A stretch of DNA of 64,000 bases from Streptomyces sp. NBC_01408 (GTDB taxonomy: Bacteria; Actinomycetota; Actinomycetes; Streptomycetales; Streptomycetaceae), in contig NZ_JAPEPJ010000002.1 in the NCBI RefSeq assembly GCF_026340255.1, positions 372,001 to 436,000 of the forward strand. Direction: 5' to 3'. The notes under the pieces were generated by a model that was not told where the DNA came from, ran no database searches, and saw only the letters and a list, made by a program, of their open reading frames with translations. A program made the position numbers and the translations under genes. Each line of letters begins with the position of its first letter. Positions within the stretch are counted from its first letter, which is position 1. Below are positions 7,711 to 15,826 of this stretch, piece by piece.

Positions 7711-9318
7711 TTATCGGGGAGCGATCTCGAACTCAGGCGGCTCGAGGCCCTTCAGGCATCCGGTCTTCGGCGCGTCCGGGTTCTCGAAGAACGAGAGGGC
7801 GATCTCTTGAGCGCACTTCGACGTGGCGAACACCACGTGCGGCTGGTAGGGGATCGTGACGACCTTGGCCTTGCTCAGGGTGCGGGCGACGTACGGCCCG
7901 TTGTCCGCCCCGGTCTGGGAGTCGAAACTGCCCGACAGGGCGAGGGTGGGGATGTCGCCGCGCGTGACGTCCCGGATCGAGGGCGCCGCAGGGGGGACGT
8001 TCCAGACGTCGCAGTCCGGGCGGAGGAAGGTGAGCTGCGGAGCCTGGGCCTGCACCGAGCGGGGGAACGACGGGAACGCTTTCTGTCCGCCCCGGAGTGC
8101 CTGTTCCTGGCTCTCGTACGGCGTCCACTCACTGCAGAAGACGCCGTAGACGAGACCGTGCGCGACCCTGCCCATGGCCGCCGGGCTGAGCTTGCCGCTT
8201 GCCCACTGCTGGGCGATCCGCTGCGGCTTGCCGTTCGCCAGTTCTTCGAGGGCGGCGGGTACCTGGGGCGCCACGTGGGTGGCGGAAGTCATCCAGTTCA
8301 CCAGGGCTCCGCCGTCCAGTACGACCTTCACCGGCTTGTCGTTGCCGGGGAGCGTGACGGTGGTGGTGACCGGCTTGGCTTCGAGGTCGCTGACGAGTTT
8401 GTCGAAGGTGGCGGACAGGTTCGGGTAGCGCCTGTTGCACGCCGGCTGGTCCGCGCAGGCCTTGAACAGGCCGTCGATGCCCTGCCGGGCGCTGCTCCAT
8501 GTCGCCGCCGACCCGGCCCTGGACGGCGGCAGTATGCCGTCGATGCCCACCGAGCGGAGCCCCTCGGGGTGCAGGCGCATGGAGACCAGCGCCAGGTGGG
8601 TGCCGTAGGAGATGCCGTACAGGTTCCACTGCTTGATGCCCAGCGTGGTGCGCAGGTCCTCGTAGTCGGCGGCGCTCTCGGTGTCGTTGTAGGCGCTGAG
8701 GTCGAGCCCGCGGCCCGCCAGTTCGTCGCGGCAGGCCTTCGTGGCCTCGACGTGCAGGCGTTCGGTGGACGGAGCGTCGTAGACGAGGCCGACCGCGCGT
8801 GCGTTGAACTCGTCGATGTTGGGGCAGAGGGCCGTCGGGTCGGCCGAGTACGTACCGCGCTGGGACATGAGGATCACGTCACGGTCGCGGTTCAGGCCGC
8901 CGCCGATCGCCATCTTCGCCTCCCCCACCGCGTCGTCTCCGGGTCCGCCCGCGAGCCAGACGATGGGGTCGGGTTTCGGTGTGCCGGCCGCGGCGGGCAC
9001 GATCGCGACACCGAGTTTGATCGTTTTACTGTTTGGTTTGACGCGGTTCTCGGGCACGGTGAGCGTTCCGCAGCGGGCGCCTTCAAGCTCCTCTATCGGT
9101 TCCGGTGTCTTCGGGCAGGGGCCCGGCTCGTAGCGGGCGTCGCCCACCGTCCGGGCGGTCGTGCCGATCGGTGCTCCGGTGCCGTCGTCGGCGTGGGGCT
9201 GGGCCTGAGCGGGCGCTGAGAGCAGGCCGGTGACGAGAAGACCGGTCGCCACGCCGGCCGACGTGGCCAGGAGTCGTCGTGCGGTGCGGCGACGACGGTG
9301 CGCTTGATGGCGTGTCAT
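7711..9318 (-). CDS. Secreted alpha/beta hydrolase, TAP-like C-terminal domain
   Basis: A 535-residue exported hydrolase. Residues 1-40 are a twin-arginine-like or long Sec signal (RRRRTARR followed by a hydrophobic run and AQA). The alpha/beta hydrolase core has an oxyanion segment WLAGGPGDDAV and nucleophile elbow GISYGTHLAL near residue 236; the C-terminal TAP-like part supplies PTLALSGSFDSQTG (acid) and PYQPHVVF (histidine). Relatives are tripeptidyl aminopeptidases and proteases of the SCO7095 kind. It lies 12 bp after a paralogue on the same strand, so the two are probably co-transcribed. Substrate unknown. Confidence 0.9.
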   Translation of the reverse strand: MTRHQAHRRRRTARRLLATSAGVATGLLVTGLLSAPAQAQPHADDGTGAPIGTTARTVGDARYEPGPCPKTPEPIEELEGARCGTLTVPENRVKPNSKTIKLGVAIVPAAAGTPKPDPIVWLAGGPGDDAVGEAKMAIGGGLNRDRDVILMSQRGTYSADPTALCPNIDEFNARAVGLVYDAPSTERLHVEATKACRDELAGRGLDLSAYNDTESAADYEDLRTTLGIKQWNLYGISYGTHLALVSMRLHPEGLRSVGIDGILPPSRAGSAATWSSARQGIDGLFKACADQPACNRRYPNLSATFDKLVSDLEAKPVTTTVTLPGNDKPVKVVLDGGALVNWMTSATHVAPQVPAALEELANGKPQRIAQQWASGKLSPAAMGRVAHGLVYGVFCSEWTPYESQEQALRGGQKAFPSFPRSVQAQAPQLTFLRPDCDVWNVPPAAPSIRDVTRGDIPTLALSGSFDSQTGADNGPYVARTLSKAKVVTIPYQPHVVFATSKCAQEIALSFFENPDAPKTGCLKGLEPPEFEIAPR

Positions 9319-9330
9319 CTGCCCTCCCGG

Positions 9331-10875
9331 CTAGTTCGGGATGATCGTGAACGGTTCGGGCTCGAGACCGTCCACGCAACTGGTGTCGGGCGCGGTCGGG
9401 TGAGCGAAGAACGAGGCCAGCACGCTTTGCGCGCAAGGCGACTGAGGGACCACCCAGTGGCCGATTCCGGGGACCTGTATCGCAGTCGAGCCGGACAGGT
9501 TGCGGGCGACGTCCTTCGCCCAACTCGCCCCGGTCTTCACGTCGAACGTGCCGGAGATGACGAGCGCCGGTACGGAGCTGACCGTGGCCACCCGCTGGAC
9601 GGACGCGCGGTCCGGAACGTTCCAGATCCCGCACGCCGGGTACTGGAAGGGAAGCTGCGGCACCTGGGCCAGGACCGTGTCCGGCCACCCGGGATAGGTC
9701 TTGCGCCCCGCCTTCAGCACGTCGGCTTCCGAGTACCCCGGCGCCCACTCGCTGCACACCACCGAGTTCGTCAGGCCGTGGGCGAACTCGCCGACCTTCT
9801 GGACCGAGCCGGCCGCGCGGGCCTTCGCGAAGCGCTCCGGGTTTCCGTCGCTGAGTTCCTCGAGCGCCGCCGGGAGATCCTTGGGCCGGGGGTTGAAGGC
9901 GACGATCAGGTTCAGCAGCGCGCCCCCGTCGAGGACGACCTTGACCGGCTTTCCTCCGTTCGGCGGCGGGACGTCCAGCGTCAGAGGCTGTGCCTCCAGC
10001 TTGCGCACCTGCTCCGTCAGTGTGCGGGGGAGGTCCGGGTACCGGTCCTTGCAGGCGGGCTGCGCCGCGCACGCCTCGAAGATGTTGTCGATCCCCTCGG
10101 CGGTGCTGCCCCATGTCCACGGCAGAGTCACGACCTGGGGAGGGGTGATCGAGTCGATCGCGAACGCGCGGATTCCCTCGGGGTGCAGGCGCAGGTACGT
10201 GAGGGCCAGATTGCTGCCGTAGGAGTAGCCGTAGACGTTCCACTGGGGGATGTCCAGCGCCTTGCGCAGGTCGGCGAAGTCGGCAGCGTTCTCAGTGGTG
10301 TTGTAGGCACTCAAGTCTGTGCCGTCGGCCGTCAGGCGGTCCCGGCAGTCCTTCACCGCTTTCAGGAAGACCTGTTCTGCCTCCTGTGCGTCGTAGCCCA
10401 GGCCGACGGCCTGGGCGTTGAACCGGTCGACCTCCGGGCAGGCGAGGTTCGGCTGGTCGTAGAGGTTGCCGCGCTGGGCCATGATGATCAGTTCCCGGTC
10501 CTTGTTCAGGCCGGAGTCGACGAGGAACGGAATGTCGTCGAACGTGTCGGCACCGGGGCCGCCCGCCATGAACACCACGGGGGCCTGTGCGGGCTTCGCC
10601 GGGGTGACAGCCTGAATGACGGCCACGGCCAGCTTGATGGTCCGGCCGCCGGGGCGGGAGCGGTTCTCGGGGACCTCGAGGAAGCCGCAGCGTGCATCGC
10701 TCAGCGCTTCGATGGGCTCGGGCGGCTTCGGACAGGAGCCGGGCACGAACCGGGACGAGCCTGCCGGGCTGGGCTGGGCGGGTGCTGACGCGGCGCTGCC
10801 GGGTGTGGGGCCGAATGCCGCCAGACAGACCAGAGCTGCCCCGGCAGTCACCGCGGGGATGCTGCGCTTTGGCAT
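9331..10875 (-). CDS. Secreted alpha/beta hydrolase, TAP-like (paralogue)
   Basis: A 514-residue paralogue of the next gene downstream, with a shorter signal peptide (KRSIPAVTAGAALVCLAAFG then ASA). It shows FMAGGPGADTFDDI, the nucleophile elbow GYSYGSNLAL, the TAP-like PALVISGTFDVKTG and the final GIGHWVVP histidine segment, so the catalytic triad looks intact. ATG at 10875 is preferred to an ATG 24 bp upstream because GAGGAAC lies between them as a ribosome-binding site. First gene of a two-gene unit. A decayed third copy lies divergently at 11.5 kb. Confidence 0.9.
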   Translation of the reverse strand: MPKRSIPAVTAGAALVCLAAFGPTPGSAASAPAQPSPAGSSRFVPGSCPKPPEPIEALSDARCGFLEVPENRSRPGGRTIKLAVAVIQAVTPAKPAQAPVVFMAGGPGADTFDDIPFLVDSGLNKDRELIIMAQRGNLYDQPNLACPEVDRFNAQAVGLGYDAQEAEQVFLKAVKDCRDRLTADGTDLSAYNTTENAADFADLRKALDIPQWNVYGYSYGSNLALTYLRLHPEGIRAFAIDSITPPQVVTLPWTWGSTAEGIDNIFEACAAQPACKDRYPDLPRTLTEQVRKLEAQPLTLDVPPPNGGKPVKVVLDGGALLNLIVAFNPRPKDLPAALEELSDGNPERFAKARAAGSVQKVGEFAHGLTNSVVCSEWAPGYSEADVLKAGRKTYPGWPDTVLAQVPQLPFQYPACGIWNVPDRASVQRVATVSSVPALVISGTFDVKTGASWAKDVARNLSGSTAIQVPGIGHWVVPQSPCAQSVLASFFAHPTAPDTSCVDGLEPEPFTIIPN

Positions 10876-11523
10876 GTGATCTCGTTCCTCTGCCGACATC
10901 GGCGGCGGCCCTGCCGGGCCAGGCCGCAGCGGTTTGTACGGAACACACCGTTTTCGACGCTACCGGGTGGCGCGTACGCCCGCCACGCGGAGCAGTGACA
11001 ACCCGTGACCCGGGCCGTCCCCGGCCGTCCCCGGCCGTCCACCGGGTAGTTCCCGGACCAAGGGCGTTTCTCGGAGCTCCTGCGGTGATTGCCGTCCGGC
11101 GCTCACCCTGGTGGGATGGGGCGGGGTGATCTGACGAATGCGGATCTGCCGGAGCGGTTCGGTCCGTGGCTCACTGCCCCAGCGGAAAGGCGGCGAGCGA
11201 GACCGGCCACCCCTCCGCTTCCGCCTCCTGGGCGTCGCCGCCAGGCACGCCGCGACGCCAGTGCTCGTCGTGCTCCGAGTTGAGGACCCGAGGGCGCCTC
11301 ACCGACCCTCGCCGTCTTCCTGTCCCTCTTATGGAACATATCCAGCGACGGCCGGAGATGGCAGCGACACCTGGCCAAGCGGCCGCGAATACTGGTGACC
11401 GCTTCCCGTCGCTTGTGCGCGTCTTCGGACCACCCGCTAGCGTTGAATTTGCATGCGTTCCGCCCGCACCGCCACGGCATCGCCCGGCGGGGCAGCCGTC
11501 GATCGGCAGAGGAACGGGATCAC
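10876..11523. other. Intergenic region with a short tandem repeat
   Basis: About 650 bp without a credible gene. At 11011-11040 a 10-bp unit (CCGGCCGTCC) is repeated three times with one change. A segment near 11505-11530 (GCAGAGGAACGGGATCACATGG) resembles the translation start of the intact hydrolase gene on the other strand, showing that the following fossil retains its leader. Confidence 0.5.
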
Positions 11524-11879
11524 ATGGCAGAGCAGCTTCCGTATCGGGGCGCCGGCTGCTCGACTACCTCTACAAGGCCTGCTCGGCGGAGCCGCGCTGC
11601 AGGAGCCGCTACCAGGACCTCGAGCGCACCCTGAACGAGCAGGTGCGCAAGCTGGAGTCCCAGCCGCTGACGCTGAACACGCCGGTCGCCAAGGCAATTC
11701 CGCTCGTCGACGTCCCGGCGGCGATCAAGGAACTCGGCCGCGGACGTCCGGAGCGCTGTGCCCTGGCACGCGCCGCCGGCTCGGTCCAGGTCGTCGGCCA
11801 GACCGCTCACGGTCTGACGAATTGACTGCCTCAAGGACCTCAAGCCCCCGAGGTTCGAGATCGCCCCCCTCGTTCCGAG
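11524..11879 (+). pseudogene. Decayed third copy of the TAP-like hydrolase
   Basis: The reading DYLYKACSAEPRCRSRYQDL and then LNEQVRKLESQPLTL matches the middle of the intact hydrolase at 9331-10875, followed by ARAAGSVQVVGQTAHGLTN, which matches ARAAGSVQKVGEFAHGLTN there. A stop follows; in another frame CLKDLKPPRFEIAP corresponds to CLKGLEPPEFEIAP at the extreme C-terminus of the 7711-9318 protein. The nucleophile half, an internal piece and about 100 residues before the tail are missing. It is therefore a deleted, frameshifted relic with two close living relatives on the opposite strand. Confidence 0.85.
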
Positions 11880-11891
11880 TAGAGAAAGAAG

Positions 11892-12230
11892 GTGGTGTCC
11901 GTGAATCGGATGGCGTCGTTGTGCGCCGCTGGGGGCTCCATGGTCGTGCTTGTACTGGCCGGAGTCGCAGGGCCGCAGGCATACGCGACCGGCGATGACC
12001 GCGAGAAACGCAGCGCAGATGTTCTCCAGGAGCTGGTGCCTTCTCCTGATGGCCCGGGCTGTGCGGCAGCTGTCGGCATGCAGGGAAGCGTTGTCTGGGA
12101 GGCGGGGAGGGGGAAAGCCGATCTGACGACCGGGCGCGCCATCACCTCGAAGACGGTCTTCGACATGGCATCCAACTCCAAGCAATTCACCGCAGACGCC
12201 GTCCTCTTGTTGGACGGGCGGCACCTTCAG
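11892..12230 (+). pseudogene. Truncated serine beta-lactamase-family hydrolase
   Basis: About 113 residues of a secreted class C beta-lactamase/esterase-like protein: signal peptide (MASLCAAGGSMVVLVLAGVA), the sequence VLQELVPSPDGPGCAAAVGMQG, and the active-site SxxK within FDMASNSKQFTA. Full-length members run to 350 residues or more, with a YxN motif about 100 residues later. Here similarity ends after AVLLLDGRHLQY, and the frame continues into low-complexity Gly/Pro sequence until 12419. The enzyme cannot be functional. Confidence 0.75.
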
Positions 12231-12295
12231 TACCCAGGCAGGGGTAGGCAGCCCGGTCCCGCTGGTTGCCGGACTGCCCCTGTGCGCCACGCAGT

Positions 12296-12343
12296 CTCCC
12301 TGGCCCCAGGGCTCTGGGGCTCCGGGGCTCTGGGGCCAGGGAG
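12296..12343. terminator. Strong hairpin, possible terminator or repeat
   Basis: Perfect 14-bp arms (CTCCCTGGCCCCAG and its complement) flank a 20-nt loop made of GGCTCTGGGG-like repeats. No U-tract follows, as is common in high-GC genomes. It lies in the gene-free stretch 12231-12705 between the truncated lactamase and the MerR-like gene; otherwise that stretch shows nothing recognisable. Confidence 0.55.
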
Positions 12344-12705
12344 CTGCGCCCTTACCTGTCAGGGTGCCCGTCTCAACGAAGTCGAAGGACCCCTAGGACA
12401 AGATCCACCACCCCGGTGACGGCGGACGCAGCGAGCGCGCATACACCCGCCTGCAGGGCTCCGGGAAGGAGCGAGCGCAGTGGGGCATCAGCCTTCCGGC
12501 GAGTGCGTGCTGGCCGACCTGCGGATCGACGCTTACGTTGAGACATGACAGCCCTTCAAAGCAGTGGGTTGGTCAACCCCCGTACCGAAGTTCCCGCCAA
12601 GAGCGCCTCGGCGCGGGGGTGTGCCTTGAGCACGCCTTCACCATCGCCACTCGGCCCTGCCCAAGTCGCGTCGCGGATGCCGAATCTCGGTGTACGTTCC
12701 ACAGC

Positions 12706-13617
12706 GTGACCAACTATCAGGAGGACGCGGTCCCGGCGACCACCGAGGACCTGGTCTCCGATGCACGAGAGCTTGGCGTTGCCCAGGCGAGCACGCGCAT
12801 GATCAAGGACTGGGTGGAGCACGGATTGCTCGCGCCACCCGCATTCCGCAAGTTCACCCAGCGCGGCAGCGCGGCCAGGGTGTTCCTGCCGGAACAGCGT
12901 CGCCTCTTCCGCGAAATCATCGAAGCGAAGAAACGGTCGCCACTGACCCGCGTCCCGCATCACACAGTCGTGCCTGTCAACCTCCATATCTGGCTCACCT
13001 ACGACACCGTGATCACGGACGAACAAGCCCTCCGGGGGTTCCGCACATACGCGCGAAGCGCCGGCGTGAGCAGTGCAGCACGGCGCCAGGCCGCAGCGCG
13101 TGCGATCGTCGATCAGTTCGCCCACCCCGAGGCCCGAAAGCGCCAACGCCGTCACGTCGAGGCCCTGCTCATTCAGGGAGAGAGGACGAAGCAGCCTCGC
13201 TGGGACCTGCTCGGGCCAGCCATGCGGGACCTTGCCTCGCCCTGGCGGGACGACGGACTGCCGCGCCTGGACGAGCGGGCCATTGGACTCCCCGAAATGC
13301 CGATGACCTTCGACCACGCAGTAGCCTTGTGGATGCTCAAACTCGAGGTCACGCGACGCCTCCAGACGGAGAGCATCCCGCCGGAGGTGCTCCTCGCCGC
13401 CCGCGCCGAGTTCCGCCGTGGGTGGGTGAACTATCAGAACGATCGAGCGCAGTTGGAGACACGAGCCGAGGACAGTGCCGCCATGTTCGCACTCCCGGTC
13501 GGCACAGAAGCCCGGGTCCGGGAACATGTCCATGCCTTCACTACGACCCTTGGGCGTGCGACAGGGGTAGCAGAACCCATCTTCGCCTCAGTCCGTGAGG
13601 GCCTTCGGCGCCGCTGA
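12706..13617 (+). CDS. Hypothetical protein with MerR-like N-terminal helix-turn-helix
   Basis: A 303-residue protein. Residues about 10-70 (LVSDARELGVAQASTRMI, DWVEHGLLAPP, VFLPEQRRLFREII) look like a MerR-type winged helix, in which a DNA-binding helix is followed by a wing. The rest is helical and unassigned. GTG at 12706 gives a start just before the conserved-looking domain; the frame is open further upstream to 12538. A TGA ends it, but the same frame continues open for another 480 bp with protein-like composition (next entry), so the stop may be a mutation or the junction of two genes. Confidence 0.7.
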   Translation: MTNYQEDAVPATTEDLVSDARELGVAQASTRMIKDWVEHGLLAPPAFRKFTQRGSAARVFLPEQRRLFREIIEAKKRSPLTRVPHHTVVPVNLHIWLTYDTVITDEQALRGFRTYARSAGVSSAARRQAAARAIVDQFAHPEARKRQRRHVEALLIQGERTKQPRWDLLGPAMRDLASPWRDDGLPRLDERAIGLPEMPMTFDHAVALWMLKLEVTRRLQTESIPPEVLLAARAEFRRGWVNYQNDRAQLETRAEDSAAMFALPVGTEARVREHVHAFTTTLGRATGVAEPIFASVREGLRRR

Positions 13618-14100
13618 CCGTGGTTCATCCGGAACTTCAACCCCGCCGAGGAGGCCCGGTTTGCCGGCCTCCAAGGGCAGTACGCTTTCCCCCTCGCATG
13701 GCGCGGGGCCACCTTGATCAAGGCCCGGCTCGTGGAACATCCAGCAGTGCGCAGGTTCTACTTCGCCGACCACCATGCCGAACTTGGCCACCTGCTCCAG
13801 GAGCTTGCCCGCACTCGCATCTCCCCCGTCGACACGGCAGCCGAGGCAGCCTCAAGACTGGGTCAGTTGTGTGATCGTCTGGCCGAGCTGGATCCGCACT
13901 ACACCTTCCGCATCACGGCCGGTCCCGGTTCGCACGCAGGAGTGGTGGTGCTACCCGCGTACTCGGGAGCCGCCCGCGACCAACCTCTCCACATCGCACT
14001 GGGCATCACCGATCCGGACTCCCCTGAGGGGGCCCGCGCCGCCACGGACTTCGAGCGGTGTCAGCGGTACGGCGACCCGATCGACCTGCCCGCACAATTT
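13618..14100 (+). pseudogene. Unrecognised gene fragment in frame with the upstream gene
   Basis: After the TGA at 13615-13617 the same frame reads FNPAEEARFAGLQGQYAF, then LIKARLVEHPAVRRFYFADH and onward to DFERCQRYGDPIDLPAQFAQ without a stop, in good coding composition. No ATG or GTG start with a ribosome-binding site is present; the first possible start is a TTG at 13714. Past about 14100 the frame runs antisense through a DinB remnant, so the 3' end is lost. No family recognised. It is either the second half of the upstream gene after a nonsense mutation, or a separate 5'- and 3'-truncated gene. Confidence 0.5.
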
Positions 14101-14524
14101 GCCCAAGGTCAGCTGGCGGCGATGGAAATCGAAGTGCTGGGTGGGGTACCGGTAGATGTCGCCGAGGGTCATGAAGTCCTTGAAGAACGGATCCCACCGG
14201 ACCGGGTAGTGCATGCCGCGGGCCAGGCCGGGCTCGGTCTCCGCTTCGAGGTGCCGGTGCAGAGAGGCGATGACGCGGTCGATGGCGGCACCCATCCGGC
14301 GGGGACCGTAGACCTTGGCCGCGCCGCAGGGGCCCGCGTAGTTGATCAAGTCGAACGGGGCCGTGGCCGCGTTCAACAGCCGGGCGAACACCTTGCTCAC
14401 TGCTTGTTGGTCCAGCGGGTGACGTCGGTTGCCTTGGCGAGGTCTGCCGAGGAGGCCCGTCGATCAAGCTGTGGAAGGTCAGCCGGGCGCGCTCGAACTC
14501 GTCGTGGATGGCTTGGCGGTCCAT
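14094..14524 (-). pseudogene. DinB-superfamily protein remnant
   Basis: From an ATG at 14524 the minus strand reads MDRQAIHDEFERARLTFHSL, then in another frame SSADLAKATDVTRWTNKQ followed by a stop, then VFARLLNAATAPFDLINYAG, HYPVRWDPFFKDFMTLGDIY and RYPTQHFDFHRRQLTL. These three blocks are the start, the WTN motif and the C-terminal half of a DinB-like four-helix-bundle enzyme (possibly thiol-dependent). About 35 residues between the second and third blocks are missing and the frames disagree, so the gene is dead. Its 3' end abuts the preceding truncated gene. Confidence 0.8.
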
Positions 14525-14727
14525 CGGGGGGTGTCCGTCATGGTCTGCCGGCTTTCGGTCGACACTCCGAATTCCGTCGCGGCTTGTGATGATGCCCCCT
14601 GCCACGCTCCGGGACCAGTCGCTGGGACGCGGGTGGCGCGGCGCAATGCCGGGCAGGCCGTATGACGGCTCCGTGCCTACGCTTGAGGTGGGGCGCCGGT
14701 CTGGGTGATCAGCTGGAGGCGACACCG

Positions 14728-15006
14728 ATGGGACGACGCCATCATTTCCACGTCGAGTACGTGGGGCACTCGGTCAGTGCCACCGTCGAGACCGGCCACA
14801 CGGTCGTGGTGGACGTTCTGGTCGACGGCAAGGAGACCGGTCACGGCACGACGCACGACGACCACCCTGTGGCCGTGCGCGTCGAGCTGCCCACAGATCC
14901 GCCGACCCCGGTGTCCGTACGGGTGACACCCGCTCCCGGCGTACCGCGCTGCATTGTGGAGGTCCCGGGAGCCGAGGATCACGTCATGTCACCCCGCCCG
15001 TTCTGA
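14728..15006 (+). CDS. Small hypothetical protein
   Basis: A 92-residue hydrophilic protein, start ATG with a GGAGG ribosome-binding site 9 bp upstream. It is rich in His, Val and Thr and appears to alternate beta strands (HFHVEYVGHSVSATVET, VVVDVLVDGKETGHG, VSVRVTPAPG), suggesting a small beta-sandwich. No signal peptide and no family recognised. It is flanked by gene remnants on both sides, so it may be a surviving accessory gene or itself a fragment. Confidence 0.6.
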   Translation: MGRRHHFHVEYVGHSVSATVETGHTVVVDVLVDGKETGHGTTHDDHPVAVRVELPTDPPTPVSVRVTPAPGVPRCIVEVPGAEDHVMSPRPF

Positions 15007-15243
15007 CGGAGCGGGCCGGCGGGCCTGGCCAATGAGCGGGTTGCCCGTGATGCTGATCCTGCTGGCTTATTGGGGTCTCAGTAGTTCTCGCCGAAGACCA
15101 ACGCTAAGCAGCTGCGGCCCAGATCAGAGGATGAATCAGGGCAGCCGCAGCGGGTGCCCGCCGAGGGGTGCCCGGGGGCGCGGGCCTGGTCACTGGCAGA
15201 GGGCTCTGACGCGGTTGGCCGACACCATCGTGCGGGTTACTGG

Positions 15244-15447
15244 AGGAAATGCCTCTCCGGACTCCTCGGCGCCCCCGCCCACATCGCCGCAGCCCTCGCC
15301 CCTTGGGCCGGCGCCGCCCTCGTCGGCCTCCTCGGCGGATACCCGACTCTCTTTGCCGTCTTGGCAGCCCTCTCCGGAGCGTCCGTCCTTCTCGCCCTGG
15401 GCACTGCGCCGAAGTCCATCGTGGAGCGCCCAGGGCTCACGCCATAG
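15244..15447 (+). pseudogene. MFS transporter C-terminal fragment
   Basis: The reading CLSGLLGAPAHIAAALAPWA, AALVGLLGGYPTLFAVLAAL and GASVLLALGTAPK corresponds to the last two transmembrane helices of a major facilitator permease. The upstream ten helices are absent; before it the sequence is Arg-rich and unlike a membrane protein. The preceding 240 bp (15007-15243) show no gene. Confidence 0.65.
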
Positions 15448-15455
15448 GCACGTCG

Positions 15456-15606
15456 TCAGCGAGGCCGGCGCTTGGGAGGCACGGGGCCCGGGATGACGTC
15501 GAGGTCGAGATGCTCCTTGAACAGGTGGACCAGGTTGGCGCCGTCGAGGAGTCCTCGCGGAACTGGACGATCTCCTCGTTGCTCCGGCCGATCCAGTTCC
15601 AGAACG
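15456..15606 (-). pseudogene. Pirin-like C-terminal fragment (copy 1)
   Basis: On the minus strand the reading starts abruptly with VTFWNWIGRSNEEIVQFRED, which matches the conserved FWNFIGRSHEEI-type segment near the C-terminus of actinobacterial pirins. A frame change then leads to NLVHLFKEHLDLDVIPGPV and a stop. All of the cupin core is missing. A second pirin tail with the same type of left boundary lies at 50803-50940, and both are followed outward by the same short GTCAGCA repeat. Confidence 0.6.
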
Positions 15607-15657
15607 TAACACGAGATCCGACTTCATACAGGTCAGGGACGTATTGGACCCTCCTGC

Positions 15658-15684
15658 GTCAGCAAATGGTCAGCATTGGCGCCC
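15658..15684. repeat. GTCAGCA-type repeat, copy 1
   Basis: The sequence GTCAGCAAATGGTCAGCATT, followed by GGCGCCC, occurs here. Related copies are at 47056-47081 (directly before an integrase start), 50731-50750 and 50981-50998. Each is next to a truncated gene. The copy at 47 kb shares a further GGAGTC-CGCACCG segment with this one, so the two are homologous over about 40 bp. Possibly the upstream or attachment region of a lost integrative element. Confidence 0.6.
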
Positions 15685-15826
15685 GCGGAGTCGCGCACCG
15701 GACGGATGCTCGCGAGACACTCTGACTGACGCCTGAAGCGGTACCGGATGGCGCAACGCCTCTGGCTCTCGTTCCGGACATCGACCAGCATGAGGACAGC
15801 GGGACCGGCGGACGAGATGGGCACGC

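Noticed and set aside
11011..11040. Three tandem 10-bp units as a possible CRISPR or microsatellite
   Set aside because: Only three copies, no spacers; ordinary low-complexity GC repeat.
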